Positions 50,464 to 60,364 of a stretch of DNA of 64,000 nucleotides are shown piece by piece (position 1 is the stretch's first letter; each line of letters opens with the position of its first letter). The stretch lies in NCBI GenBank assembly GCA_963678925.1, contig OY787533.1, positions 2,418,001-2,482,000 on the forward strand, read 5' to 3'. A model generated the notes under the pieces. The model saw only the letters and a list, made by a program, of their open reading frames with translations, was not told the origin of the DNA and made no database searches. Source of the stretch: G963665925 sp963678925. Its GTDB lineage: Bacteria > Bacillota > Clostridia > Peptostreptococcales > Acidaminobacteraceae. The position numbers and the translations under genes are program-made.

Positions 50464-51459
50464 TTAGTATATGTTGTTAAGTTGTGTTTGTGCCCAATTC
50501 GAATTTTTTAAAATTGCTCTTCCAACGCCAATCATATCTGCTTTGTTTTCTTTAAGTAAAGTTTCGGCTTCAAGGGCTGTGGTAACACCGCCTGTAAGAA
50601 TAACAGGTATCGAAACATGCTCTTTAATTTGGCGAGTCATTTCTGAGAAGTATCCCGGCTGATTATTTCCTGGTATTCTATAGCCATTCATGCCTCCAGA
50701 TATATCTAAGAAATCGACACCGAGAGATTCCAATAAAACAGCTGCATTGACACTGTCTTCGATCGTTGACCCACCATTTGTGTAATCACATCCACCAAGC
50801 CGAATACCAAGAACAAAATCTTTACCAGTTTCCAATCGCACGGCTTCGATGACTTCCCGATGAAATTTTAAGCGACTTTCAAGCGTGCTTGCTTTATAAC
50901 AATCATTTCTCCTGTTGGTTAGTGGCGAGTAAAATTGATTGAGCAAGTAGCCGTGAGCAGAATGGATTTCAACACCGTCAAAGCCAGCGCGTTGCGCACG
51001 CTTTGCTGCAGCTGAAAAATCACGGACAGCAGCATCGATTTGTGCCTGATTCATTTCGATAGATATTTCGCCGTTGAACTTCGTATTAGGGAGTGCGCTA
51101 GCGCTAACAGGTACCAGACCTGTTATAGTTTGGCTGGTTGCACCTCCGGCATGACTGATTTGTGCAATGGCTTTAGTCCCGTTTTGGTGAATCGTATGGG
51201 CTATTTTTGCAAGACCTTCAATATCACTATCACAAGAGATGGAAACCTGTCCTGCATGGGCTGCACCCTGTTGGTTGATATAGGCGTGTTCTGTAATAAT
51301 TAGTCCAAGATAGCCGCCTTGCGATTTTTCCGTGTAATAATTGATCAAAGCGTCTGTGACTTTTCCATCGGGTGTCTTACCAGATGCCATCGGGGGTAAG
51401 ACGATTCTGTTCTTTAGTTTAAGTTGATTGAGAAGAATTGGTTCATAAATACATTCCAT
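50464..51459 (-). CDS. NADH:flavin oxidoreductase, Old Yellow Enzyme family
   Basis: 331 residues from the ATG at 51459-51457 with AAGGAGG upstream. The FMN TIM barrel is recognised by LNQLKLKNRIVLPPMA, QISHAGGAT, FDGVEIHSAHGYLLNQFYSP followed by NRRND, and VILTGGVTTALEAE with MIGVGRAIL at the end. There is no C-terminal iron-sulfur or FAD domain, so it is the short form. These enzymes reduce activated C=C bonds using NAD(P)H. The His pair for substrate binding is HSAHGY. Physiological substrate unknown. Confidence 0.88.
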   Translation of the reverse strand: MECIYEPILLNQLKLKNRIVLPPMASGKTPDGKVTDALINYYTEKSQGGYLGLIITEHAYINQQGAAHAGQVSISCDSDIEGLAKIAHTIHQNGTKAIAQISHAGGATSQTITGLVPVSASALPNTKFNGEISIEMNQAQIDAAVRDFSAAAKRAQRAGFDGVEIHSAHGYLLNQFYSPLTNRRNDCYKASTLESRLKFHREVIEAVRLETGKDFVLGIRLGGCDYTNGGSTIEDSVNAAVLLESLGVDFLDISGGMNGYRIPGNNQPGYFSEMTRQIKEHVSIPVILTGGVTTALEAETLLKENKADMIGVGRAILKNSNWAQTQLNNIY

Positions 51460-51597
51460 TTCAGTGACCTCCTTAGCTATATACAAGAATATTGAATACA
51501 GTATACAACTATTTTAGATGAAAAAATAGTAGGTTCTTTAATCACAAAAATTGATAGGATTTTCAAACAAAATGTTGGCATATTTCAGGATGTAGAA

Positions 51598-51643
51598 AAT
51601 CCACTCCAATCATGTACAGTAAGTACGCGCATAGAGTGGATTC
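51598..51643. repeat. Hairpin between divergent genes
   Basis: AATCCACTC pairs with GAGTGGATT, with GTAC/GTAC inside, then TCTTT. It looks like a terminator remnant on the plus strand. Nothing else was seen in 51460-51826 apart from presumed promoters. Confidence 0.5.
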
Positions 51644-51826
51644 TTTAAATTGAATATATTACGATAAGTTAAAAAAATTTTAGTGTTATGGCTGATTTGG
51701 GGAAATCGGCAATTCTGCTGATTTGAAGAGATATTTATGCTATAATTTCACAATATATTTGATTGGGGCACGTTTAAAAACGTGGGTGACCTATGACTAC
51801 GAGACGGTAAATATAGGAGAAATAAT

Positions 51827-52393
51827 ATGAGACTAGCATTTATCGGAATGATGGCATCTGGAAAGTCAACCATTAGTAAGCGGATTGCAAATGACTTGAA
51901 TATTGAGCATGTCAGCATCGATAGCGCAATTGAAGAACGTGCAGGCATGGCGATTACTGAGATTTTCAACGAGCATGGAGAAGGCTATTTCAGAGAGCTT
52001 GAAACAGCTGTACTTGACGAGCTTCTGAAAAAAGATTCCGCAGTCATTGATTGTGGCGGGGGTATTATCCTAAATGAGTTCAATGTCCGCTTGATGAAAA
52101 ATCGCGATTACGAAGTTGTATTTTTAAATAGAAGTCTGGAAGATACCTTTAAAGATATTGATTATGATACACGACCACTTCTAAAGGACGGTCCAGAGCG
52201 TTTTATTCAGATTTATAACGACAGAATAGATAAGTATTTCAAGCACGCAGATACTATTATTGACAATAGTGGTGAACTGGAACCTGTGTATTATGATATT
52301 GTGCGCTATTTCCAGTATAGAGATTTCAAGAGTGATCGGATTGTCGGCAAGCAGCAGTGGCTTGTGCAGAATGAAGCTCTTGAGCAAAAGTAA
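51827..52393 (+). CDS. Shikimate kinase-like protein
   Basis: 188 residues after TAGGAGAAA. The P-loop is GMMASGKSTISKRIA. IDSAIEERAGMAITEIFNEHGEGYFRELE matches shikimate kinase in part (the GE..FR..E block), and VIDCGGGIILNE is the shikimate-binding GGG motif. The lid arginine area is YDTRPLLKDG. The C-terminus is about 15 residues longer than usual. It probably phosphorylates shikimate in the aromatic pathway. No other aro gene lies near, so a related kinase role is possible. Confidence 0.8.
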   Translation: MRLAFIGMMASGKSTISKRIANDLNIEHVSIDSAIEERAGMAITEIFNEHGEGYFRELETAVLDELLKKDSAVIDCGGGIILNEFNVRLMKNRDYEVVFLNRSLEDTFKDIDYDTRPLLKDGPERFIQIYNDRIDKYFKHADTIIDNSGELEPVYYDIVRYFQYRDFKSDRIVGKQQWLVQNEALEQK

Positions 52394-52469
52394 GTTCTTG
52401 AGTAAGCACAGAAAATCGCGGTTGTATTCGCTTGAGATTAATTACAATATATAAGAAATATAGAAGAAT

Positions 52470-52517
52470 AAATCCGCTCTGAAAACGTAAGTCGATTACG
52501 GTTCAGAGCGGATTTTA
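52470..52517 (+). terminator. Terminator after shikimate kinase-like gene
   Basis: AAATCCGCTCTGAA pairs with TTCAGAGCGGATTT, with GTAA/TTAC inside. Confidence 0.88.
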
Positions 52518-52626
52518 ATTTTTGCTACGGAACAAATGATTGAAAATGAACACGTTGTTGATTAAATATCCACAGGCATATTATAATAGTGGTGTGCTTT
52601 ATGCAATAAACTGAGGGGGATTGATT

Positions 52627-53256
52627 ATGACGACAAAATCTATGGAAAAAGGGTCTGGTGACAGAAGGGCAATCCGTACAAAGAGAATGATAAGGACAGC
52701 ACTTGCTGAGCTTATCTACGAAAAAGGCTTTAACAATATATCGGTCACTGACTTGGCTCAAAGAGCGGATATAAACAGAGGAACCTTTTACTTGCATTAT
52801 ATTGACAAGTATGACTTGCTTGAAAAGGTTGAAGATGAAATTATTCAGGCGCTTGAGAAGGAGACACATGATCTCGGTTCAGTTAATATGCTCCGTATGG
52901 ATTCTACAAATGAACCCCTTCCCTTTATGGTAAAGCTATTTGAATACTTCAAGAAAAATGCAGCAATCATTCAAGCCATTCTCGGTCCTGGCGGCGACCC
53001 TTCTTTTGACAGGAAAATAAAAAAGTTTATTGAACTCAATCTGTTTGAGAAACAAAAGTCCGAGGGTCTGAACCCAGAACAGGCGCTGATTTCAGAGGAA
53101 TACTTCATTCCCTATATACTTTCAGCCGATTTAGGAGTCATACAGCACTGGCTTGAAAAGGGCATGAGAGAGTCCCCGGAAGAAATGGCACTCGCTCTTG
53201 CCAGAATGTCATTGCTCGGGCCGCTGAGAGCTGTGGGTATACGTAAGGATATATAA
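52627..53256 (+). CDS. TetR-family transcriptional regulator
   Basis: 209 residues from ATG 52627 (GAGGGGG upstream). The DNA-binding domain is RTKRMIRTALAELIYEKGF, then ISVTDLAQRADINRGTFYLHY. The C-terminal region (TetR_C_8-like style, DKYDLLEKVEDEIIQ) is common in Firmicute regulators of lipid or drug genes. No obvious target operon is adjacent on the same strand. Confidence 0.85.
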   Translation: MTTKSMEKGSGDRRAIRTKRMIRTALAELIYEKGFNNISVTDLAQRADINRGTFYLHYIDKYDLLEKVEDEIIQALEKETHDLGSVNMLRMDSTNEPLPFMVKLFEYFKKNAAIIQAILGPGGDPSFDRKIKKFIELNLFEKQKSEGLNPEQALISEEYFIPYILSADLGVIQHWLEKGMRESPEEMALALARMSLLGPLRAVGIRKDI

Positions 53257-53367
53257 GCGGAGTGAAAATCTGAAATTTATGGCCTGGTTAAGTGTAGGTT
53301 ATGTATTGGTAAAGTGTATTGTAGCAGGCATTTCAAAGGCGCATAATGTTGCCAAGAGGTGATGGTT

Positions 53368-53484
53368 ATGATGAATCTGTTCATTGTATTGGCACTGATC
53401 GGCTATTTGAATTATCGGGCGGTACAGGAAAGAGGCAACTCAATGTATCTGGAATATAGCAGGTTGCTTCCAAAAGACAAGTAA
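53368..53484 (+). CDS. Small 38-residue membrane-type protein
   Basis: The frame runs from ATG 53368 (AAGAGGTGATGG upstream) to TAA 53482-53484. The product begins MMNLFIVLALIGYLNYRA, one hydrophobic helix, and ends in a charged tail (ERGNSMYLEYSRLLPKDK). Good ribosome site and codon use make it a plausible small gene. Function unknown. Confidence 0.55.
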   Translation: MMNLFIVLALIGYLNYRAVQERGNSMYLEYSRLLPKDK

Positions 53485-53497
53485 ACCGCAATAAAAG

Positions 53498-53519
53498 GGA
53501 CTGCAAAATGCAGTGCCCC
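53498..53519. repeat. Left flanking hairpin of the palindromic element near 53.6 kb
   Basis: ACTGCA aa TGCAGT type hairpin, GGGACTGCAAAATGCAGTGCC. The same sequence recurs at 53671-53691 beyond the palindrome. Confidence 0.75.
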
Positions 53520-53522
53520 AAA

Positions 53523-53638
53523 CTGTAGAAAAACTCCGAAATACTGCGTTGCTGGATAAAATCAGCTCTGATTACGTACGCTTTGTACGCTCACAGAGCT
53601 GATTTTATCCGCGCCTGGTCTTTCAAAGTTCTCTACAG
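53523..53638. repeat. Dispersed palindromic element, copy near 53.6 kb
   Basis: A nearly perfect palindrome of 116 bp: CTGTAGA ... CTCTACAG at the ends, then AAACTCCGAAATACTGCG, then GGATAAAATCAGCTCTG facing CAGAGCTGATTTTATCC, with TACGTACGC and GTACGC at the centre. It matches the element at 6926-7042 in layout and in parts of the sequence. A GTCGAC tat GTCGAC hairpin follows at 53650-53664. Confidence 0.8.
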
Positions 53639-53670
53639 TCTGTCATCTTGTCGACTATGTCGACAATCTG

Positions 53671-53697
53671 GGGACTGCAAAATGCAGTGCCTTTTTT
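53671..53697 (+). terminator. Right flanking hairpin of the palindromic element, terminator-like
   Basis: GGGACTGCAAAATGCAGTGCC is followed by six Ts, so this copy is a functional-looking terminator. It is identical to the left flank over about 20 bp. Confidence 0.75.
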
Positions 53698-53888
53698 ATT
53701 GTAACAAAACCACATTATTGCTCTTTGTTGAAACTCATTGTCCTGTATTTTCTTCATTATGTTATACTCTTTTAGAACAACAATAATTGTATAAGCAGAC
53801 TATTTATATAGATATATTTTCAACCAGCATAGGAAGTATGCGCAGCAGATGATGATTGAAACGATACATATCAGAAAAGGAGCCGCAG

Positions 53889-56800
53889 ATGTTTGACTAT
53901 AGTGCCTTATCAATCAACAAAAAATTACGGATATCATTTTTAGGAATTGGTGTGATTCCACTGGTGATTTTTGCAGTCGTTGGCCTGATCAGCATGCATA
54001 ATTCATCTATCGACGAAGCGTTCGATCAGCTGGAAAGTGTTCGAAACGCCAAGGCCTCCCAGCTGGAAACCTATTTTAACGATGAAAAGACGCAGGGGGA
54101 GCTGGTTACTAAAATTGTGGACACCCTAAAGACGGAGGGCGAGCAAAAGCTTGAACTCACGCAGCACAACAACAAGCTGGCGGTGAAAAACTATTTGGAT
54201 AAGCTAGCCCTACTTTTAAAGAGTGAAGCGGATTCAACAGGTGCTGTAGCCGTTCTGAGGGCACCAGGTTCGGATGCTGTGATTAAGGGATATGAAGTAT
54301 CTCTTGAAGGGAAAAGTCTAGCCAACCATATCGAAGATATCTATATCCTTTCCAATCAGGGCAAGGTTCTTTATGCAAGCAAGCGTAAGGGTGATATAGG
54401 TATGGAGCTGAGCGAAAGTGCATATCAGGACTTCGGTCTTTCTAAAGTCTGGAGCGATGTACAGGAGGATGGAGAACTGCGTTTTGCCAATTTCTCTCAG
54501 AGCCCGGTAACCGGTGATGACTATCTGGCCTATTTGGCTGAGGATATCATTGTTGATGGCAAACCTGCTGGTATGGTAGCAATCAGCTTTACAAATGAAA
54601 CACTCAATACGCTCATTCACAGTTCAAATGGACTGGGAGCGTCTGCTGAAACCTATATTGCTACAAGTAACGAAGGCGGTCTCCGTTTTGTGTCAGATAT
54701 GCAGACCATGGGTGACGGTCTCTATAAGGTCGGTTATGAAATGGCAAGTCCGCCTGAATATGTGACAGCGACCTTTAGGGGCAAGAGCATCAATGAGATC
54801 TTTAAAGACAGCAGCGGAAACATGGTAGTCGTTTCTACTGACCCCATACAGGTTGTAGATCAGCAGTGGATCATGGTCACAAAGGTTGACCTCGAAGACC
54901 TGATCAATCAAGTGGATGATGAAGGCAATGATTTCTATTCAAGCTATGTCAGCAATAATCAATATGATGATATTTTCCTCATTCATCCAGATGGCTATGT
55001 GTTCTACTCAGTACAAGAAGGTTATGAGTTTAAAGCCAATCTCCTCCAGGGAGAACTTGCAAATACAAATCATGCGGACCTTGTACGTCAGGTGAAGGAA
55101 ACAAAATCCGTTGTCTTTGTCGATTATGAAGCCAACGCGCTTAACGATTATGAGCCGAGAGCATTTCTAGGTATACCTGTGTTTGACTCGGAAAACAAGG
55201 TGGAGTTCATCATGTCCTTTGAAGTGTCATCCGATGCCATCAATGCCATTATGCTTGATCGAACGGGGCTTGGAGAATACGGTGAAGCCTATCTGATAGG
55301 CTCGGACTACCGACTCCGGTCGGACACCTTCCTGGAACCGCTTGTCAAGAATGTTTCGAATTCTTTCATCAATCCAAGTGAAGGCGGCATTTACTCAGAA
55401 GCGGCGCACGCAGTCGTTTCAGGAAAAAGCGATACGCGGATTCTGGATGATTATCGAGGTGAGGCGTCGCTAATTTCCTATGAACCCATTCATGTGAGCG
55501 GAAGTCAGTGGGGCCTAGTGGTCAAGCAGGACAAGAGTGAACGCCTGAGCAGCATGAATAGACTGATCTTTTTTATTGTTCTACTGGGTGCAGCGACAAT
55601 TGGTATTGTCATGTTTCTTGCCCATTACATATCAACGGGTATTTCAAGACCCATCATCCGCATATCGGAGTGGGCGAAGGATGTCGCATTTGGAAAGCTG
55701 GAGTTTAATGAAATCAAAACTTCTAATGATGAGATTGGTGAACTTAAAAACAGCATTACCAAGGTGGTAGAATCCTTTTCCGATGTTTCCGAAATCTGTG
55801 AAGATATTGCTATTGGAAAGCTGGACCACGACTTTCAGATTAGAAGCGAAGATGATGTTCTTGGCAATGCCATCAACAGAATGCGGGCCAATTTCATAGA
55901 AGTCATCGATCAGGCCAATGCCATTTCAGAGAAGGACTATGCTGTAACCATTGACAAGCGGTCAGAAAATGATGAGCTTGGGGCAGCGCTGATTAACATG
56001 GTTACCCAGCTTAAGACAGCAGATGAATTTGCCAAGAGTCAAAACTGGATGAAGAGCGGTCAGTCTGAGCTCAATGAAATCATCCAGGAGACTTCGACAA
56101 ATCAGGAACTGAGCAAACGCATCACCGCATTTGTCAGCCAGTATTTGGAGGCGCATGTCTCCAGCATGTATGTCAAGGCGGGAGACTGCTACAACATGCT
56201 TGGCAGCTATGCCATGAAAACGCGGACAAGCAACCAGTTCAAGATTACAGAGGGAGACGGTGTTCTCGGACAGGCAATCCTTGAGAAAGAACTTATCTAT
56301 TTGAAGGATATTCCATCGGAAAACATGCTCCTATCCACTTCGTCGGCTCAGGTCGAAATCAAACACGTGATTATCATGCCGTGCATATTTGAAGGGGACG
56401 TAAAAGGAATTATTGAAATAGGGGCCTATACACCGTTCAGTGACCTCCATCTTGAATTCCTTGAAAAGATACAGGAGAATATTGCAATAGCAATACATTC
56501 GAATATTACAAAGCAGGAACTCCAGGACCTTCTGGACCGTACGCTTCTGCAGTCTGAAACGCTGAAGAAAAATGAAGAAATTCTTAAGGAAAAGAATGAA
56601 GAGCTTTCTCAGCAGACAGATGCCCTAAGAGCCTCTGAAAGCAAGCTGCAACAACAGCAGGAAGAGCTTAGACAGTCCAATGAGGAGCTTGAAGCCCAGA
56701 CCATGGAGCTTAAGGCCTCTGAGAGCAAGCTCCAGCAGCAACAGGAAGAGCTTCGCGTTACTAATGAAGAGCTTGAAGAAAAGACCATCAATCTGCAAAA

Positions 56801-58916
56801 GCAGACCGATGAGGTTGCCAAGAAGAACGAAGAGCTGGAACGAACTCAAAATCTTATTGAGGAAAAAGCCAAGGAGATCGAAATATCCAGCAAGTATAAG
56901 TCCGAGTTTCTAGCGAATATGTCTCATGAGCTCAGGACTCCGCTGAACAGTATTCTGATCTTATCGGGTTTGCTTCATGAAGATAAGAAAGGTGTACTTA
57001 CTGACGAGGAAAAAGAATATGTCAAAGTCATCAACTCAGCCGGAAAAGACCTGCTTGAGCTGATCAACGATATTCTGGACCTTTCCAAAATAGAGTCAGG
57101 AAAAATGGAACTCAATATTGAAAACTTCAACCTGAGAAGTGCGCTCGATACAATCCATCATCTCTTTAAGCCATTAACAGACGAAAAAGGTATTGCCCTT
57201 GTAAGTCATGTAGAGGCGGCTGTACCTGAAATGGTGCGTTCAGACGAAATGAAAGTCATGCAGGTTGTCAAAAACCTTGTTTCCAATGCGGTGAAATTCA
57301 CAGAAGAAGGTCAAATCAGTATCACGACAAGCCTTGAAGGCAAGGATATGCTTAAAATATCCATTCAAGATACGGGTATCGGCATTCCTAAGGAGAAGCT
57401 GCTCCATATATTCGGTGCATTCCAACAGGTGGATGGAAGTACAAGCAGAAATTATGGCGGTACTGGCCTTGGACTTTCCATATCGAAAGAACTGATACAA
57501 CTGGTGGGTGGCAGAATTACCGTTGAAAGTGAAGAGCAAAGAGGCAGTATTTTTAACATTCTGATTCCGATTGAAATCAGTAGACCTCACAGCGCTTTAG
57601 AGACAGCACCGCTTGTTTCATCAGGCAGCATTGATGACCAGACTGAAACGCGTTCAGCAGGTGCAGTCGGCACTCGGGAAACTGGGAAAGACCCAGTGCG
57701 CGACTTGAGTCTGGATGAAATTAAAGCCGCTGCCCAGGGCGAGCCTGTTATCCTCATTGTTGAAGACGACCAGAGCTTTGCCGGTGTACTTTCAAGAATC
57801 GCTAAGGAAAGAGGACACCATGTCTTCTGTGTAGAGAGCGGCGAACGTGCACTCCTTGCAGCCGAAGAACTGGATATTTCTGCGATTATTCTCGATTTGG
57901 GTCTGCCTGGCATGGGCGGATGGGAAGTCCTGCACAGACTGAAGAAGTGGGACAGGACCAAGGACATTCCAGTCCATATTATTTCGGGCCGTGAACTGGA
58001 CCATCAGCATGAGAACCAGGGCTTTATCGACTATCTGCAAAAACCTGTGAGCTTTGAAAAGCTGGCAGGCGCATTTGACAAAATCGAAGAGCTGATCAAT
58101 ACAGATATTAAAAAGCTCCTGCTTGTCACATCCGATGTGGCATCGACCAAGCAGATCAAAGACCAGTTTGAAGACGTGATTGAAGATCTGAAGCTTGACT
58201 GTGCCTATTCAGGAGAGGATGCACTTGAAATCCTTAAAAAGCATACCTTTGACTGTATGGTCATGGTGGACGATCTGGAGGATATCAGCATTGGTGAGCT
58301 TGCAAAACGCATTCGTGTAAATGACCTGTCGCAAACACCGATTATCCTCTATACGGATAGCGAAAAGACGAGTGATATCTCAGAAGAGCTTGCCCGTTAT
58401 ATTGAATCGATCATCCTCAAGGGTGAAAAATCCATGGACCGATTAATAGATGAAACAACACTTTTCCTCAATCATATTGAGGAAAGCAACAAGGTGAAGT
58501 CTGGGGAGTATATGCGCACCAACAAAGAGAAAGAGGCAATTCTTAGGGGTAAGAAGGTCTTGATTGTCGACGACGACATGCGTAACACCTTTGCCTTATC
58601 GAGTGCCCTTGAAGAAGAAGGCATTGATATTGTCATTGCAAAAAATGGTCAGATAGCCATAGAAAAGCTTGAAGAAAGTCCAGATATTGATATTGTCCTC
58701 ATGGACATCATGATGCCTGTCATGGATGGTTATACCGCCATGCGAAAAATCAGAAGCATGAAGGCATCCTTCTCAGGTGTACCGATAATCGCACTGACTG
58801 CAAAGGCCATGCGTGAAGATAAGGAAAAATGTATTTCAGCGGGTGCAAGCGATTATCTTGCAAAACCAATCAAGTTTGATGAGCTGCTGACACTGATGAA
58901 AGTGTGGATATACTAA
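53889..58916 (+). CDS. Large hybrid sensor histidine kinase with three receiver-type domains
   Basis: 1675 residues from ATG 53889 (AAAAGGAGC upstream). Order: membrane helix at about residues 20-40, a large extracytoplasmic sensor region of double-Cache style to about 550, second helix (IFFIVLLGAATIGIVMFLA), HAMP region, GAF domain (about 740-870), long coiled coil with a duplicated 28-residue unit (SESKLQQQQEEL twice), HisKA with MSHELRTPLNSILIL (His1013), HATPase with NLVSNAVKFT and GGTGLGLSISKEL, receiver 1 (Asp1336 in IILDLGLPGMGG), a degenerate receiver 2, and receiver 3 (Asp1606 in LMDIMMPVMDGYTA). CheR, CheB and a receiver-GGDEF gene follow with overlap or short gaps, so it drives a multi-output pathway. 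Confidence 0.92.
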   Translation: MFDYSALSINKKLRISFLGIGVIPLVIFAVVGLISMHNSSIDEAFDQLESVRNAKASQLETYFNDEKTQGELVTKIVDTLKTEGEQKLELTQHNNKLAVKNYLDKLALLLKSEADSTGAVAVLRAPGSDAVIKGYEVSLEGKSLANHIEDIYILSNQGKVLYASKRKGDIGMELSESAYQDFGLSKVWSDVQEDGELRFANFSQSPVTGDDYLAYLAEDIIVDGKPAGMVAISFTNETLNTLIHSSNGLGASAETYIATSNEGGLRFVSDMQTMGDGLYKVGYEMASPPEYVTATFRGKSINEIFKDSSGNMVVVSTDPIQVVDQQWIMVTKVDLEDLINQVDDEGNDFYSSYVSNNQYDDIFLIHPDGYVFYSVQEGYEFKANLLQGELANTNHADLVRQVKETKSVVFVDYEANALNDYEPRAFLGIPVFDSENKVEFIMSFEVSSDAINAIMLDRTGLGEYGEAYLIGSDYRLRSDTFLEPLVKNVSNSFINPSEGGIYSEAAHAVVSGKSDTRILDDYRGEASLISYEPIHVSGSQWGLVVKQDKSERLSSMNRLIFFIVLLGAATIGIVMFLAHYISTGISRPIIRISEWAKDVAFGKLEFNEIKTSNDEIGELKNSITKVVESFSDVSEICEDIAIGKLDHDFQIRSEDDVLGNAINRMRANFIEVIDQANAISEKDYAVTIDKRSENDELGAALINMVTQLKTADEFAKSQNWMKSGQSELNEIIQETSTNQELSKRITAFVSQYLEAHVSSMYVKAGDCYNMLGSYAMKTRTSNQFKITEGDGVLGQAILEKELIYLKDIPSENMLLSTSSAQVEIKHVIIMPCIFEGDVKGIIEIGAYTPFSDLHLEFLEKIQENIAIAIHSNITKQELQDLLDRTLLQSETLKKNEEILKEKNEELSQQTDALRASESKLQQQQEELRQSNEELEAQTMELKASESKLQQQQEELRVTNEELEEKTINLQKQTDEVAKKNEELERTQNLIEEKAKEIEISSKYKSEFLANMSHELRTPLNSILILSGLLHEDKKGVLTDEEKEYVKVINSAGKDLLELINDILDLSKIESGKMELNIENFNLRSALDTIHHLFKPLTDEKGIALVSHVEAAVPEMVRSDEMKVMQVVKNLVSNAVKFTEEGQISITTSLEGKDMLKISIQDTGIGIPKEKLLHIFGAFQQVDGSTSRNYGGTGLGLSISKELIQLVGGRITVESEEQRGSIFNILIPIEISRPHSALETAPLVSSGSIDDQTETRSAGAVGTRETGKDPVRDLSLDEIKAAAQGEPVILIVEDDQSFAGVLSRIAKERGHHVFCVESGERALLAAEELDISAIILDLGLPGMGGWEVLHRLKKWDRTKDIPVHIISGRELDHQHENQGFIDYLQKPVSFEKLAGAFDKIEELINTDIKKLLLVTSDVASTKQIKDQFEDVIEDLKLDCAYSGEDALEILKKHTFDCMVMVDDLEDISIGELAKRIRVNDLSQTPIILYTDSEKTSDISEELARYIESIILKGEKSMDRLIDETTLFLNHIEESNKVKSGEYMRTNKEKEAILRGKKVLIVDDDMRNTFALSSALEEEGIDIVIAKNGQIAIEKLEESPDIDIVLMDIMMPVMDGYTAMRKIRSMKASFSGVPIIALTAKAMREDKEKCISAGASDYLAKPIKFDELLTLMKVWIY

Positions 58917-59767
58917 TGGCACCAAATTTAGAACATCAGGAAATACTGGAAAATGAAGATATTGAAATAAAACTGTTCATTGATATGCTGTTTTATAAGT
59001 ATGGCTATGATTTCAGAGAGTATTCCCGTGCCCATATGAAAAGACGCATCAAGCACCGTATTGAGATTGAACCCAATATGAAGACGGTGAGTGATTTTAC
59101 CCATGAAGTGTTGTGGAATGAAGCCTACTTTCGAAAAATTGTGTCTGACTTCTCAATCAATGTCACTGAAATGTTCAGAGATCCGTCTTTTTATAAGAAA
59201 ATCCGGGAAGAGGTTGTACCCATATTGAAGACGTATCCTTTCATAAAAATTTGGCACGCTGGCTGTTCTACTGGGCAGGAAGTCTACTCCATGGCAATTC
59301 TGCTGGAGGAAGAGGGCCTGTTGAGCAGAACGCAGATATACGCCACAGATTTTAACGATATCGTCCTTAAAAAGGCGAGAGAAGGCATTTATTCTACAGA
59401 CTATATCAAGGATTATGAGCGGAATTACAAGCATTCGGGAGGTCAACGCACGTTGTCAGATTACTACCACGAAGCCTATAATTCACTGATTTTTGATCAG
59501 AGATTAAAAGAGAAAATACTTTTTTCCAATCATAATCTTGTAACAGATGGTGTCTTTGGTGAGATGAATATGATTATCTGCCGAAATGTTCTTATTTATT
59601 TTGAGCGAGAACTGCAGAACAAGGTTTTCAGTTTGTTCAAGAACAGCCTATGCTATGGGGGCATATTAGGTATTGGTTCAAAGGAATCCATGCATTTTTC
59701 AGACGTGCGTTCGAAGTTCAAGACGCTGGATGCTGAAGAAAAGATTTTTGTGAAGAAGCACACTTAG
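58916..59767 (+). CDS. CheR-type protein-glutamate methyltransferase
   Basis: 283 residues from ATG 58916, overlapping the kinase stop (TAATG). The N-terminal helical domain has FREYSRAHMKRRIKHRI, and the SAM-binding part has NVTEMFRDPSFYKKI, IWHAGCSTGQEVYSMA and MNMIICRNVLIYFE. CheR transfers methyl groups from SAM to glutamates of chemoreceptors or similar sensors. No chemoreceptor is coded nearby; the coiled-coil of the adjacent kinase could be the substrate. Confidence 0.9.
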   Translation: MAPNLEHQEILENEDIEIKLFIDMLFYKYGYDFREYSRAHMKRRIKHRIEIEPNMKTVSDFTHEVLWNEAYFRKIVSDFSINVTEMFRDPSFYKKIREEVVPILKTYPFIKIWHAGCSTGQEVYSMAILLEEEGLLSRTQIYATDFNDIVLKKAREGIYSTDYIKDYERNYKHSGGQRTLSDYYHEAYNSLIFDQRLKEKILFSNHNLVTDGVFGEMNMIICRNVLIYFERELQNKVFSLFKNSLCYGGILGIGSKESMHFSDVRSKFKTLDAEEKIFVKKHT

Positions 59768-59782
59768 ATTGGATGAGGTTCA

Positions 59783-60343
59783 ATGGAGATTGAAGCGATT
59801 GTAATCGGCGTCTCAGCAGGTGGTTTTAAGACGCTTGAAAAACTGATTCTGGGTTTGAAGGAAGATTTGCGCGTACCCATTGTTGTGGTTCAACATATTG
59901 GCGCATCCTCTGAGAACTACATTGTCACGTATTTGAATGAGAAATCAGGGCTCACCATAAAAGAAGTGGAAGAAAAGGAAGCGGTTTTAGGCGGTACGGT
60001 ATACTTTGCGCCTTCTAACTACCATGTTCTGATTGAAAGAAACAGAAGCTTTTCATTGACAGTGGGTGAAAAGGTGTGCTTTGCGCGCCCTTCTATAGAT
60101 GTTTTGTTCGAATCTGCGGCAGAAGCTTACCCAGACCAGTTACTGGGGATTATTTTAACGGGGGCAAACTCCGATGGCACCAATGGCTGTCGGGACATTA
60201 AAGCGTGTGGTGGTGTTGTAATTGTGCAGGATCCTGACGAGGCAGAGTTTAAAGAGATGCCTTTGTCTGTAATTAACCGAGATTATCAGGATGCTGTGCT
60301 GACTATCGATGAAATGATCAAGGTCATTAACGAAATACGGTAA
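59783..60343 (+). CDS. Stand-alone CheB methylesterase domain
   Basis: 186 residues without a receiver domain, so only the catalytic half of a classical CheB. The triad residues are in IVIGVSAGGFKTLEK (Ser), PIVVVQHIGASS (His) and LTGANSDGTNGCRD (Asp). It would remove methyl groups added by the CheR encoded 15 bp upstream. Absence of the receiver means its activity is not set by direct phosphorylation. Confidence 0.9.
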   Translation: MEIEAIVIGVSAGGFKTLEKLILGLKEDLRVPIVVVQHIGASSENYIVTYLNEKSGLTIKEVEEKEAVLGGTVYFAPSNYHVLIERNRSFSLTVGEKVCFARPSIDVLFESAAEAYPDQLLGIILTGANSDGTNGCRDIKACGGVVIVQDPDEAEFKEMPLSVINRDYQDAVLTIDEMIKVINEIR

Positions 60344-60364
60344 TTAGATAAGTAGGTGATTGTT

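Noticed and set aside
56600..56850. DNA repeat at the coiled coil of the hybrid kinase as a mobile or CRISPR-like repeat
   Set aside because: The 84-bp similarity is a duplicated coding unit of the signalling helix.
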